From Acinetobacter piscicola (GTDB taxonomy: Bacteria > Pseudomonadota > Gammaproteobacteria > Pseudomonadales > Moraxellaceae): a stretch of DNA of 64,000 nucleotides. Location of the stretch: assembly GCF_002233755.1 (NCBI RefSeq), contig NZ_NIFO01000012.1:1-64000 (forward strand), written 5' to 3'. Position 1 is the first letter of the stretch. Every line of letters begins with the position of its first letter. The notes beneath the pieces are model-generated. The model ran no database searches and was not told the origin of the DNA. It saw only the letters and a program-made list of their open reading frames with translations. This document shows, piece after piece, positions 55,745 to 64,000 of this stretch. Position numbers and translations under genes: made by a program.

Positions 55745-56509
55745 ATGGAACAGTTATTGGCGATCATGAAACAACTACGTGCAGAATGCCCTTGGGATCG
55801 TGAGCAAACACCTGAAAGTTTAACGCAATATGCAATTGAAGAAGCCTATGAAGTAGAAGAGGCAGTTCGTTCAGGTGATTTGAATGAAATTAAAAATGAG
55901 TTGGGTGATTTACTGTTGCAGGTGGTGTTTCAATCACAAATGTATAGTGAGCAAGGTGCTTTTGATTTTTCCGATGTTGTTGATGCCATTTGTCAGAAAT
56001 TAATCCGTCGTCACCCACATGTATTTCAAAAAGATCAATTTGAAAACTTAAGTCCTGAACAAGTATCGTCACTATGGAAAGAGATTAAACAACAAGAAAA
56101 ACAGGGTAAACCTCAATCTCGCTTGGATGAAGTGAAACATGGCCCTGCATTAACCCAAGCAGAAGATATTCAAAAAAATGTGGCGAAGGTTGGTTTCGAC
56201 TTTCCAGACGTTGCTCAAGCCTATGACAAAGTCAAAGAGGAATTATTTGAGTTTGAAGAAGCAATACAGTTGCAAAAATCCGATGAAATAATTGAAGAAT
56301 TTGGTGATTGTTTATTTTCATTAATCAATGTTGGGCGTAAACTAGGCATCTCAAGTGAAATGGCGCTTCTCGGCACTGTTCATAAATTTAAATCACGCTT
56401 TGCTTATATTGAAAACCAAATAAATTTAAAAAATAAACGATTAGAAGATGTGAGTTTACAAGAAATGGATCTACTTTGGGATCAAGCAAAGCAAAAATTA
56501 AAACAATAG
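55745..56509 (+). CDS. mazG: Nucleoside triphosphate pyrophosphohydrolase MazG
   Basis: 254 residues from the ATG at 55745. Two MazG domains, each with the EExxE plus ExxD metal motif: EEAYEVEEAVRSGDLNEIKNELGD (N-terminal) and EELFEFEEAI...EEFGDCLFSLINVGRKLG (C-terminal). CPWDREQTPESL is the standard N terminus. It hydrolyses NTPs, and in E. coli lowers the ppGpp response. The following ComEA-like gene starts seven bases later. Confidence 0.94.
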   Translation: MEQLLAIMKQLRAECPWDREQTPESLTQYAIEEAYEVEEAVRSGDLNEIKNELGDLLLQVVFQSQMYSEQGAFDFSDVVDAICQKLIRRHPHVFQKDQFENLSPEQVSSLWKEIKQQEKQGKPQSRLDEVKHGPALTQAEDIQKNVAKVGFDFPDVAQAYDKVKEELFEFEEAIQLQKSDEIIEEFGDCLFSLINVGRKLGISSEMALLGTVHKFKSRFAYIENQINLKNKRLEDVSLQEMDLLWDQAKQKLKQ

Positions 56510-56516
56510 GTTATTC

Positions 56517-56996
56517 ATGATTTTTTCAGAATTAAAAAATATTAAATTGGCTATTAAGTTAGTAAAACTAAATAATATTTCATGGTATTTGATTATCTTG
56601 ATATCATTGTTGAGTTTGTCGTTTGCCTCGCAAGCTCAGCAATTTGATCAAAATTATTTGAAATGGAAAGCGAGTCAACAAGAGCAAGATGCTAAGTTGA
56701 ATAAACAATCCAATAGACAAAATGAAAATTATTATTTGTCACGTCCTTCGGTTGGATCGCAACATAAAACTTCTGTAAATCAAGTGTCGAATGCCAGTTC
56801 CACAAATAAAGTGAGTATTAATACTGCAACTATAGAGCAATTACAGCAACTCAGTGGGGCAGGCCCAAAGAAAGCCCAAGCCATTTTTGATTACCGAAAG
56901 CAAAATGGTCAATTTAGGACAATTGATGATTTACAAAAGGTGAAAGGAATTGGCAGCAAGTTTATTGAAAAGAATCGTTCAATTTTGAGCTTATAA
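56517..56996 (+). CDS. ComEA-like helix-hairpin-helix DNA-binding protein
   Basis: 159 residues. One N-terminal hydrophobic segment (about 24-38) that could be a signal or anchor, a Gln/Asn-rich linker, and a C-terminal helix-hairpin-helix pair VSINTATIEQLQQLSGAGPKKAQAIFDYRKQNG and LQKVKGIGSKFIEKNRSIL, the ComEA motif. In natural transformation ComEA binds incoming DNA in the periplasm; Acinetobacter are naturally competent. The domain architecture fits but the protein could also act elsewhere. Confidence 0.8.
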   Translation: MIFSELKNIKLAIKLVKLNNISWYLIILISLLSLSFASQAQQFDQNYLKWKASQQEQDAKLNKQSNRQNENYYLSRPSVGSQHKTSVNQVSNASSTNKVSINTATIEQLQQLSGAGPKKAQAIFDYRKQNGQFRTIDDLQKVKGIGSKFIEKNRSILSL

Positions 56997-57146
56997 ATTT
57001 TTAATTATGGGTTATTCAACGAGAAATTAAGATGAAAAGCTAAATTTCAAAATAAGATCGTGAGAATCAAATTGCCCTTTAGCTGTGTAAGCGATATCAT
57101 TAGCACAATTATGATTTTTACGTCCTGACGTAGGAGACAGTGTCTT

Positions 57147-58619
57147 TTGCAAACTTTGCGTGCGTCAAAGAGTGGATTATCCACCGCCCAATTACCTTCT
57201 TCCATTTTAGATGTTATTGATTCACTCACCAAAGCTGGCTATCAGGCATATATAGTCGGTGGTGGTGTCCGTGATTTAATGCTGGGTCTAAATCCTAAAG
57301 ACTTCGATGCAGTGACCGATGCAACACCTTCTCAAATCAAGGAAGTGTTTGGTCGTCGTTGTCGAATTATTGGACGACGTTTTGAATTGGCTCATGTTTA
57401 TTCGGGTCGTGAGTTAATTGAAGTTGCAACTTTCCGAGCACCACCAAAGAAAGCGATCACTTCTGCTCAAGGGATGATTTTGCGAGATAATAATTGGGGA
57501 ACCATAGAAGAAGATTTTTCTCGTCGTGATTTCTCGATTAATGCAATGTATTACCAACCGCGTAAAGGCGAAGTTTTAGATTTTTGTAATGCATTTGATG
57601 ATATAAAAAATAAAACATTACGTTTATTGGGTGATCCAACTTTACGTTTTGAAGAAGATCCTGTAAGGATGTTACGTACTTTACGTTTTGCGGCTAAATT
57701 AAATTTCAGTATCGATTCTAAAATTTTGGAAATCTTTACCGAAGACATGACCCAGTTATTGAGAGATGTGTCTCCACATCGTCTTTATGATGAGTCGCAA
57801 AAGCTTTTTACAATGGGGCATTTGCATCGTGTTATGCCAATGTTGATTGAGTTCGGTGTATGGAAGCAGTTATTTGCAGACATTGATACTGAAATCACAC
57901 CATTCATTGAACGTGCAGCGAAGAATACCGATCAGCGCATTCAAATGGGTAAAACCATTAACCCTGCATTTTTCTATGCTGTGTTGTTATGGAATAATTT
58001 CTTAGCACGTTGTGATGTTTATCATGCAAAAGGTGTTGTAGCAGCGGAAGCACGCGCTCAAGCAGGTTTAGATGTGTTAAAACGTCAAGCCACACGTACC
58101 ATTATTCCACGTTTTGCCGAAACCTTTATTCGTGAAGTTTGGGAAATGCAAAGCCGTTTGTTGAATCCAAAACCTCAGCAAATTGAAGCACTTTCAGGGC
58201 ATGCACGTTTCCGTGCAGGTTTTGACTTTTTACTTCTAAGAGAAAAGTCAGGTGATACTTCTACCAATGGCATGGGCGCTTGGTGGGAAGCTTATCAAGA
58301 CATGTCTTCGGATGAAAAAGAACGAGCAATTAGTGTTTATAATCGCCAACGTGCCAAGAGTCGTCGTAAAGTTGCAGAAACTGCTGTAGAAGAGAAAGCA
58401 ACTTCTGCACATATTGAGCCATTGGTGAAAGAGCAAGAGTCTCGCAGTCGTCGTACTCGTAATAAACCAACTGCTCGTACTTCATCGAGTGACTCCCGTA
58501 ATAGAAATGATTTCAAATCATCTGTAAATTCAGGTGAAATCAATGCGGATCATCCGATTACTAAGCGTCGACGTGTACAACGTGACCTTAGTCAAGTTAT
58601 TTTTGGACCTACGCAGTAA
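57147..58619 (+). CDS. pcnB: Poly(A) polymerase PcnB
   Basis: 490 residues from a TTG. The nucleotidyltransferase core has GGGVRDLMLGLNPKDFD (GG-x-VRD and the DxD metal pair at about 40-55) and RRDFSINAM, and ends in a basic lysine/arginine-rich tail typical of poly(A) polymerase I. It adds poly(A) to RNA for decay. A rare start codon for pcnB is known from other bacteria. Its stop TAATG overlaps the folK start. Confidence 0.93.
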   Translation: MQTLRASKSGLSTAQLPSSILDVIDSLTKAGYQAYIVGGGVRDLMLGLNPKDFDAVTDATPSQIKEVFGRRCRIIGRRFELAHVYSGRELIEVATFRAPPKKAITSAQGMILRDNNWGTIEEDFSRRDFSINAMYYQPRKGEVLDFCNAFDDIKNKTLRLLGDPTLRFEEDPVRMLRTLRFAAKLNFSIDSKILEIFTEDMTQLLRDVSPHRLYDESQKLFTMGHLHRVMPMLIEFGVWKQLFADIDTEITPFIERAAKNTDQRIQMGKTINPAFFYAVLLWNNFLARCDVYHAKGVVAAEARAQAGLDVLKRQATRTIIPRFAETFIREVWEMQSRLLNPKPQQIEALSGHARFRAGFDFLLLREKSGDTSTNGMGAWWEAYQDMSSDEKERAISVYNRQRAKSRRKVAETAVEEKATSAHIEPLVKEQESRSRRTRNKPTARTSSSDSRNRNDFKSSVNSGEINADHPITKRRRVQRDLSQVIFGPTQ

Positions 58620-59101
58620 TGATGAAGACCTACATTGGTTTGGGCAGTAATTTAGGTGATTCTGAGCAAATTTTACGTGAAGCCGTAGAAAAGCTCAGAA
58701 CATTAGGTACTGTTTCAGTTTCAAAACTGTATCAAAGTCCGCCAATGGGACCTCAAGATCAACCTCATTATTATAATGCTGTTGTAGAACTAAGCACTCA
58801 GTTAGAGCCATTGGCTTTGTTAGATGAGCTGCAACGTATTGAAAATGAAGCAGGTCGTGTGCGTCTACGTCATTGGGGTGAAAGAACTTTAGATTTAGAT
58901 CTTTTGCTTTATGCTGAAAAAAACATTATAAATGAGCGACTCACAGTACCGCATATTGGTATTTTAGAGCGTGATTTTGTGGTGATCCCCTTATTAGATC
59001 TCGATCCTTCACTGCAAGTGAAAGGGCAGTCATTGCAAAATTTAGATCTCGTGCAACATTCAACACTCAGCGCTCTTGTAGATCAGACTTGGGCAGATTG
59101 A
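58619..59101 (+). CDS. folK: HPPK, folate biosynthesis
   Basis: 160 residues. Conserved 6-hydroxymethyl-7,8-dihydropterin pyrophosphokinase: GLGSNLGD at the N terminus and the RHWGERTLDLDLLLY catalytic loop (about 83-97). It makes the pterin pyrophosphate precursor of folate. The start overlaps the pcnB stop and precedes panB, an arrangement that is standard in gamma-proteobacteria. Confidence 0.95.
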   Translation: MMKTYIGLGSNLGDSEQILREAVEKLRTLGTVSVSKLYQSPPMGPQDQPHYYNAVVELSTQLEPLALLDELQRIENEAGRVRLRHWGERTLDLDLLLYAEKNIINERLTVPHIGILERDFVVIPLLDLDPSLQVKGQSLQNLDLVQHSTLSALVDQTWAD

Positions 59102-59145
59102 TTTTGTGAATATGCAAGAATTCTCATCGATAGAGGAATATCGTC

Positions 59146-59955
59146 ATGATTAGTCTAAGTGATTTAAGGCAGTTTAAATCTCAGAACCGTAAATTTTCAT
59201 GCTTAACTTGCTATGATGCAAGTATGGCAAAGGGTATGGAAGTTGCTGAAATTGATACTATTTTAATTGGCGATTCCTTGGGGATGACCATTCAAGGGCA
59301 TGATTCTACATTGCCTGTGACTGTCGCTGATATGGCATATCATACTGCTGCTGTGCGTCGTGCAAATCAGCATTCATTTATCTTCTGCGATTTACCTTTT
59401 ATGAGTTATGCAACGCTGAATGATGCGTTGATAAATTCTAAAACTGTGATGCAAGCTGGCGCTCAAATGATTAAAATTGAGGGTGGTGCTTGGTTGGCTG
59501 AAACGGTTCAAGTGTTAACACGAAATGGTATTCCTGTTTGTGTACACTTAGGCTTAACGCCACAATCTGTTCATGTATTTGGTGGTTATAAACTACAAGC
59601 CAAAACACGTGAAGCAGCAGATCAGCTTATTGCGGATTGTAAAGCGGTTGTTGAGGCGGGTGCAGCGGTACTTTTATTAGAATGTGTACCTGCGCAATTG
59701 GGTAAAGAAATTACTGAATTATTCCCACATGTACCTGTGATTGGTATTGGTGCAGGTGTGGAAACGGATGGTCAAGTTCTGGTTGTACAAGATATGCTGG
59801 GTTTGACCTTTGGTAAAGTTGCACGTTTTGTCCGTAATTTTATGAAAGAACAAGCAGGTGAAACTGCTATTGTTGACGCATTTAAGGCATATCATGTTGC
59901 TGTGCAAGATCAATCTTTCCCTGCACAAGAACATACTTTCCAAGTCGAGCTGTAA
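59146..59955 (+). CDS. panB: Ketopantoate hydroxymethyltransferase
   Basis: 269 residues. TIM-barrel Pan[28 protein letters not shown] (start), the metal/substrate Asp and Glu in [10 protein letters not shown] and KIEGG, and [18 protein letters not shown]. It makes ketopantoate from 2-oxoisovalerate and methylene-THF, the first step of pantothenate synthesis. The ATG has a good GGAATA region upstream. Two bases after its stop lies panC. Confidence 0.94.
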   Translation: MISLSDLRQFKSQNRKFSCLTCYDASMAKGMEVAEIDTILIGDSLGMTIQGHDSTLPVTVADMAYHTAAVRRANQHSFIFCDLPFMSYATLNDALINSKTVMQAGAQMIKIEGGAWLAETVQVLTRNGIPVCVHLGLTPQSVHVFGGYKLQAKTREAADQLIADCKAVVEAGAAVLLLECVPAQLGKEITELFPHVPVIGIGAGVETDGQVLVVQDMLGLTFGKVARFVRNFMKEQAGETAIVDAFKAYHVAVQDQSFPAQEHTFQVEL

Positions 59956-59957
59956 AC

Positions 59958-60803
59958 ATGAAAACAGAAACTACCATTCAAGGATTAACAGCATCGCTTA
60001 ACCCTGCTCGATCATCACGTAAAAGTATTGGATTTATTCCGACGATGGGTAATCTTCATCAAGGGCATTTAAATCTGGTTCGTGAGGCACGTAAGCTATG
60101 TGATGTTGTGGTGGTCAGTATTTTCGTGAATCCAATTCAATTTGGACCGAATGAAGACTTTGATAATTATCCGCGTACTTTAGAACAGGATAGTCATCTT
60201 TTGGCTGAAGTCGGTTGTGACATTGTTTTTGCACCGTCTGTAGAGCAAATGTATGGTAAACACCCACGCTTAACCAATATTAGTGTGAGTGATATCACTA
60301 ATGATTTATGTGGTTTACAACGTGTTGGACATTTTGATGGTGTAGCCGTTGTTGTGACGAAATTGTTTAATATCGTGCAGCCTAATTTTGCTTTTTTTGG
60401 GCAAAAAGATTATCAACAATTGGCTGTGATTAAACAGTTGGTTCGTGATTTGAATATGCCAATTGAAGTGATCGGTGTTCCGATTGCTCGTGCAGAAGAT
60501 GGCTTGGCTTTAAGTTCTCGTAATGGTTATTTATCTGAACAAGATCGTCAAACAGCACCTGTGATTTATAAGTCTTTAAAAACTGCGGAACATGATTTAT
60601 TGGCAGGTCAGACTTTGTCTGAAGTACTTGCTCAAATTCGTACACGCTTGACTGAAGCAGGTTTGGTTGTAGATTATATAGAGGCTCGTAGCCCAATGTT
60701 ACAAAAGGTTGATCAGTTTGACCAAGATGTTGTATTGTTTGTTGCAGCAAAATTAGGCAAAACACGCCTAATTGATAACATGCAAATTAAATTTACTGCT
60801 TAA
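59958..60803 (+). CDS. panC: Pantothenate synthetase
   Basis: 281 residues. Contains the HxGH signature ([16 protein letters not shown]), the [13 protein letters not shown] block and the KMSKS-like loop [11 protein letters not shown]. It joins pantoate and beta-alanine with ATP. Its start is two bases after panB, so panB and panC are translated in one operon. Length is normal. Confidence 0.95.
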   Translation: MKTETTIQGLTASLNPARSSRKSIGFIPTMGNLHQGHLNLVREARKLCDVVVVSIFVNPIQFGPNEDFDNYPRTLEQDSHLLAEVGCDIVFAPSVEQMYGKHPRLTNISVSDITNDLCGLQRVGHFDGVAVVVTKLFNIVQPNFAFFGQKDYQQLAVIKQLVRDLNMPIEVIGVPIARAEDGLALSSRNGYLSEQDRQTAPVIYKSLKTAEHDLLAGQTLSEVLAQIRTRLTEAGLVVDYIEARSPMLQKVDQFDQDVVLFVAAKLGKTRLIDNMQIKFTA

Positions 60804-60830
60804 ACTTTGCTTTTTTAGGATCGCCATGCC

Positions 60831-61682
60831 ATGAAGCGCATACTTATCGTCACGGGACAATCTGGTTCAGGTAAATCGTCTGCTTTGCAGGTGCTTGAAG
60901 ATCTAGGTTATTACTGTATTGATAATCTGCCTTTGGCATTGCTTCCTGAAATTGTTGAAAAACTTGATAAAGAAAATAATTTAGAATTGCTTGCACTGGG
61001 TATTGATGTTCGGAGTGCCAAAGAAGATTTACATGGTTTTGATGATGTTTTTCAACAATTACAAAAACATGGTAGCGTAGATGTTATTTATTTAACGACA
61101 CGTGATCAGGAACTGATTTCTCGCTTTAGTGCTTCGAGACGACCGCATCCATTGTCTAGTCGTTTTCAAAGTTTGAATGAATGCATACAAGAAGAAAAAA
61201 ACTTATTGCTTCCAATTCAATTGAGAGCAACGGTACATATTGATACAACAGATAAAAGTGTACATGATTTAAAGGATACCTTATTGTCCAAATTAGGGCA
61301 GTCCGATAAACTCATTTTAATTTTACAGTCTTTTGGTTATAAACATGGTATTCCATTAGACGCAGATTTCGTTTTTGATGTACGACATTTGCCTAATCCG
61401 CATTGGGATTTAGAATTGCGTAAGTTTTCAGGTTTAGATGAGCCTGTACGTCAATTTTTAGAAGCCAGTGATCAAGCAAATGAGATGTATCAAGACATCT
61501 ATCAGTTTTTAAATAAGTGGTTGCCTGCTTTTGCAGAGGGTCATCGTCATTATATTACGGTGTCTGTCGGCTGTACTGGAGGGCAACATCGTTCGGTTTA
61601 TATTGTGGATCGGTTGAAGAAGGCTTTAGAGTCTCAATGGCCTGTTCAAGTATTACATAGAGAAATGAAGCACTGGTCATGA
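60831..61682 (+). CDS. rapZ: RNase adapter protein RapZ
   Basis: 283 residues. P-loop [14 protein letters not shown] (about 7-20), the SASRRPHPL motif, and the C-terminal [18 protein letters not shown] that are conserved in RapZ. In E. coli it binds GlmZ RNA and steers RNase E to control GlmS and amino-sugar supply. The stop overlaps the start of the HPr gene by 4 bases, an uncommon link that suggests translational coupling with phosphotransfer signals. Confidence 0.93.
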   Translation: MKRILIVTGQSGSGKSSALQVLEDLGYYCIDNLPLALLPEIVEKLDKENNLELLALGIDVRSAKEDLHGFDDVFQQLQKHGSVDVIYLTTRDQELISRFSASRRPHPLSSRFQSLNECIQEEKNLLLPIQLRATVHIDTTDKSVHDLKDTLLSKLGQSDKLILILQSFGYKHGIPLDADFVFDVRHLPNPHWDLELRKFSGLDEPVRQFLEASDQANEMYQDIYQFLNKWLPAFAEGHRHYITVSVGCTGGQHRSVYIVDRLKKALESQWPVQVLHREMKHWS

Positions 61683-61948
61683 TTGACACAACTGTTGACG
61701 TAATTAATAAATTAGGATTACATGCGCGTGCATCTGGAAAACTAATCGAAGTCACGACCAAATTTAAATGTTCTATTCAAATTGGTAAGGGCGATAAATT
61801 AGTCGATGCCAAGAATATCCTTTCTTTACTCATGCTTGGAGCTGGTAAAGGAACCACCTTGCGTTTAGTGGTCGATGGGGTAGACGAAGAAAAAGCTTTG
61901 TCTGAAGTCCTCGCACTATTTGCAGATAAATTTTACGAGGCAGAATAA
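61679..61948 (+). CDS. HPr-family phosphocarrier protein (NPr-like)
   Basis: 89 residues. The phosphorylated His is in [11 protein letters not shown] (about residue 16), and the later region [11 protein letters not shown] is the second HPr motif. The regulatory serine of classic HPr is replaced by Asn in AKNI, consistent with Gram-negative NPr/HPr without HPr kinase control. It may belong to the nitrogen-type PTS. It overlaps rapZ by four bases. Confidence 0.88.
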   Translation: MIDTTVDVINKLGLHARASGKLIEVTTKFKCSIQIGKGDKLVDAKNILSLLMLGAGKGTTLRLVVDGVDEEKALSEVLALFADKFYEAE

Positions 61949-61950
61949 TC

Positions 61951-62490
61951 GTGGCACGTCGTCCGCAACGTTTTACTGAAGATGATTTTGATTCTTTAGA
62001 AGGGCGTGCAAGTAAAACCGAACAGAAGAAAGCTGTGCAACGCATGGCTGCTTTGGGTGAACAACTCGCTGAGTTGTCAAAGAAACAAATTGAAGCTTTA
62101 CCTGTGGAAGAGCGTTTGATTGAAGCATTGCTTGATGTGCAATTGATTACGTCTTTTGAAGCACGCCGTCGTCAGTTTCAGCGTATTGGTAAATTATTGC
62201 GTAATGAAAATGAAGCAACTATTTTATCGTATCTTACACCTAAGCAAGGCATAAAAAAGTTGGCGCAACTTGATCGTTGGGTTGATCGTATGATCGAACA
62301 ACGTGATCCTGCTATTAAAGAATTTTGTAAATCTTATAATGCAGCAGAGAGCCATTCTTTACGTCAACATGTATTGCGCATTCATCGGGATAGAGCACAA
62401 GAACTAACTGAAGAACAATTGGCTGAATCTAAATTAAGATTTCTAAATTATGTTCAGCAAGTCGCTTTGATTTCAGATAATTCAAAGTAG
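61951..62490 (+). CDS. darP: Ribosome biogenesis factor DarP (YjgA)
   Basis: 179 residues, all helical, of the YjgA/DarP family (RRPQRFTEDDFDSLEGRASKTEQKK start, SKKQIEALPVEERL, HSLRQHVLRIHRDRA). DarP helps assemble the 50S subunit by shaping the peptidyl-transferase centre. It starts two bases after the HPr gene and closes the rapZ operon. Confidence 0.93.
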   Translation: MARRPQRFTEDDFDSLEGRASKTEQKKAVQRMAALGEQLAELSKKQIEALPVEERLIEALLDVQLITSFEARRRQFQRIGKLLRNENEATILSYLTPKQGIKKLAQLDRWVDRMIEQRDPAIKEFCKSYNAAESHSLRQHVLRIHRDRAQELTEEQLAESKLRFLNYVQQVALISDNSK

Positions 62491-62505
62491 TTGTTGTTGC
62501 AGTCA

Positions 62506-62533
62506 AAAAAACGACCTATATAGGTCGTTTTTT
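62506..62533. terminator. Perfect-palindrome terminator after darP
   Basis: AAAAAACGACCTAT and ATAGGTCGTTTTTT form a fully symmetric stem (62506-62533) followed by TATTTT; it serves both convergent genes. Confidence 0.85.
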
Positions 62534-62547
62534 ATTTTAAGCTATCC

Positions 62548-62570
62548 CTTGCGAAGCAGTGCTTCTTCTC
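62548..62570. repeat. CTTGCG hairpin unit, plus strand
   Basis: CTTGCG (62548-62553), the 11-base palindrome AAGCAGTGCTT, then CTTCTC. It shares its layout with the units near 17311 and 17342. Confidence 0.65.
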
Positions 62571-62673
62571 TCGTTGGGAAGGAGAGGTAATGCTGATTAG
62601 TTAAGCGTAATTTTATTATTACTGATTGATAAATCTCCCCTAACCCCTCTTTACAAAAGAGGGGAACACTCGT

Positions 62674-62696
62674 GAATTCAATGCGGTATTGAATTC
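62674..62696. repeat. Inverted repeat GAATTCAAT / ATTGAATTC
   Basis: Two perfect nine-base arms with a five-base loop. Part of the composite intergenic repeat; no T-run. Confidence 0.6.
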
Positions 62697-62721
62697 AAGA
62701 TACTCCCTTCTTTTTCAAAGG

Positions 62722-62742
62722 TGAGGAGCATAGCTCCGCAAG
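62722..62742. repeat. CTTGCG hairpin unit, minus strand
   Basis: On the minus strand, CTTGCG is followed by the 11-base palindromic core GAGCTATGCTC and CTCA. It is in inverted orientation relative to the copy at 62548, about 175 bases away. Confidence 0.65.
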
Positions 62743-62850
62743 AGGGAGGATTAAAAATGCTTAACTGACTTGCATTAAGGCGGAGAGGAGATTTAATCCT
62801 TTTAGTAGTACATCCTCTTTGAACGAGAGGGCTTTTACTTTGAGATTGAT

Positions 62851-64000
62851 TTAGCTTAATTCACTTTCAGCACGTTCTTTCGCCCAATCTCGTAAGATAA
62901 ATTTTTGTAATTTACCTGTCGAAGTTTTTGGAATTTCACAAATCACCACATCCTTTGGAACTTTAAAACGAGCTAAATGTTGTTTGCAGAATTCAATAAC
63001 TTCTTCTGTTGTGGTTTCGGCATCTTGTTTTAATTCGATAAAAGCACAAGGAACTTCTTGCCAACGTGAATCAGGTTTCGCAACAACGGCAGCTGTCATA
63101 ATCGCAGGGTGGGTATAGAGCACCTCTTCAACTTCTAAAGATGAAATATTCTCACCGCCTGAAATAATAATATCTTTGGAGCGATCCATAATTTTGGCAT
63201 AACCATCGGGTTGGCTTACGGCTAAATCACCTGTATGGAACCATCCTCCTTTAAAGGCTTCTTCCGTCGCTTTGGTATTCTTTAAATAACCTTTCATCAC
63301 AATGTTGCCACGGAACATGATTTCGCCCATGGTCGTGCCATCATTCGGTACAGGTTGCATCGTTTCAGGATCAAGGACACGCATACTGTCTTGCAAAGGA
63401 TATGGCACACCTTGTCGTGAATGTAACTGTGCTTGTTCCTGAATGGACAAGTCACTCCAGCCTGCTTGGGATGCACAGAGTGCAGAAGGACCATAGGTTT
63501 CTGTTAGACCATAGACGTGATTGACCTGAATACCAATATGATGCATGCCTTCAATAATCGCAGCAGGAGGTGCAGCACCAGCCACCATCACCTCTACACG
63601 ATGAGTAAATTTAATTTGTTTCTCTTTTGGTGTATTGATTAACATGGATAAAACAATTGGTGCGCCACAAAGATAATCAATTTTGTGCTGATCAATCAGT
63701 TGGTAAACCAATTCAGGATCGACTTTTCTCAAGCAAATATTGGTGCCGCCATTGGCTGCAATTGTCCAAGCAAAACACCAACCATTACAATGGAATAAAG
63801 GTAGTGTCCAAAGATATCTACAACGTGGTGTCATGCCACAAGCAATGATATTACTGGCAGCATTGATATATGCACCACGATGGTGATAAACCACACCTTT
63901 GGGATTACCTGTCGTACCCGAAGTATAGTTTAGGCTAATCGCATCCCATTCATCATGTGGTAAGTGCCATTCAAAATTGACATCCCCACCTTTGAGCCAG
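62851..64000 (-). CDS. Acyl-CoA synthetase (AMP-binding), 5'-partial
   Basis: The frame is open to the window edge, so the gene starts outside; about 383 C-terminal residues are visible. The adenylate-binding P-loop YTSGTTGNPKGVVYHH, the core LYGLTETYGPS-like GLTETYGP, the hinge GWFHTGDLAVSQPDGYAKIMDRSKDIIISGGENISSLEVEE and the catalytic Lys in KTSTGKLQKF are all present. It activates a fatty acid as an acyl-adenylate and then a CoA thioester; it resembles medium-chain acyl-CoA synthetases. Substrate not assigned. Confidence 0.9.
   Translation of the reverse strand, partial: WLKGGDVNFEWHLPHDEWDAISLNYTSGTTGNPKGVVYHHRGAYINAASNIIACGMTPRCRYLWTLPLFHCNGWCFAWTIAANGGTNICLRKVDPELVYQLIDQHKIDYLCGAPIVLSMLINTPKEKQIKFTHRVEVMVAGAAPPAAIIEGMHHIGIQVNHVYGLTETYGPSALCASQAGWSDLSIQEQAQLHSRQGVPYPLQDSMRVLDPETMQPVPNDGTTMGEIMFRGNIVMKGYLKNTKATEEAFKGGWFHTGDLAVSQPDGYAKIMDRSKDIIISGGENISSLEVEEVLYTHPAIMTAAVVAKPDSRWQEVPCAFIELKQDAETTTEEVIEFCKQHLARFKVPKDVVICEIPKTSTGKLQKFILRDWAKERAESELS

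Larger units (their letters stand above)
62491..62850. other. Repeat-rich intergenic stretch
   Basis: 360 bases without a gene, made largely of repeat-like inverted segments: the terminator, a CTTGCG hairpin unit, CCCCTCTTT/AAAAGAGGGG (62644-62664), GAATTCAAT/ATTGAATTC (62674-62696) and a minus-strand CTTGCG unit (62722-62742). This looks like a composite intergenic repeat of the Acinetobacter type. Confidence 0.6.

Overview
The window looks like chromosomal DNA of an Acinetobacter species (Moraxellaceae). This rests on AT-rich codon use and on the gene order relA-rlmD-(PolB-like exonuclease)-cysM-gacS, pcnB-folK-panB-panC-rapZ-HPr-darP and the split pntAA/pntAB/pntB. AlmA-type flavin monooxygenases and the SoxR-linked drug exporter also fit that genus. 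No rRNA, tRNA or CRISPR array was seen.

Positions 1 to about 22,000 are accessory DNA. The left part (1-9,000) carries small orphan genes (secreted, membrane, lipoprotein, zinc-ribbon), then a recombination-type set: a DUF932 protein, a YqaJ-family exonuclease and a protein of the 'hydrolase or metal-binding'/recombination-directionality type. It ends with a large Rad50-like ATPase that has a zinc hook and a possible HEPN-like C terminus, the best candidate here for a little-known defence or repair protein. Several of these genes are separated by hairpins that end in the same T-run plus ATGCC boundary. Positions 9,128-14,328 are a complete arsenic-resistance operon: glutaredoxin-type arsC, arsR, thioredoxin-type arsenate reductase, acr3, arsH, trxB, then a flavin monooxygenase after a terminator. 

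From 14,340 to 22,000 the DNA is scarred. It holds a 3' fragment of a UvrD-like helicase with a one-base frameshift, then a tyrosine-integrase gene cut after 184 codons and joined directly to a 5'-truncated amidohydrolase. Next comes a divergent almA / MpaB-like oxygenase / AraC-regulator cluster, and finally a second, heavily decayed copy of the integrase 5' end. The two integrase copies are direct repeats that bracket the amidohydrolase-almA segment.

From 22,367 on the window reads as core chromosome. It holds a CPA2 cation/proton antiporter; a SoxR regulator diverging from a ridA-like/MFS exporter operon through a textbook SoxR promoter; an LD-carboxypeptidase; a DMT exporter; NAD(P) transhydrogenase; a Fur-boxed TonB receptor; and an Amt transporter. 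These are followed by rsfS, a hyi/garR-like pair, a crotonase, gacS, cysM, an exonuclease, rlmD and relA. The COG3014-ycfL-lpoB-CsgG-like envelope operon, an SDR, mazG, a ComEA-like protein, pcnB-folK-panBC and rapZ-HPr-darP come next. The window ends inside an acyl-CoA synthetase gene. A short hairpin element (CTTGCG + 11-nt palindrome + CTC) occurs in both the accessory and the core part.
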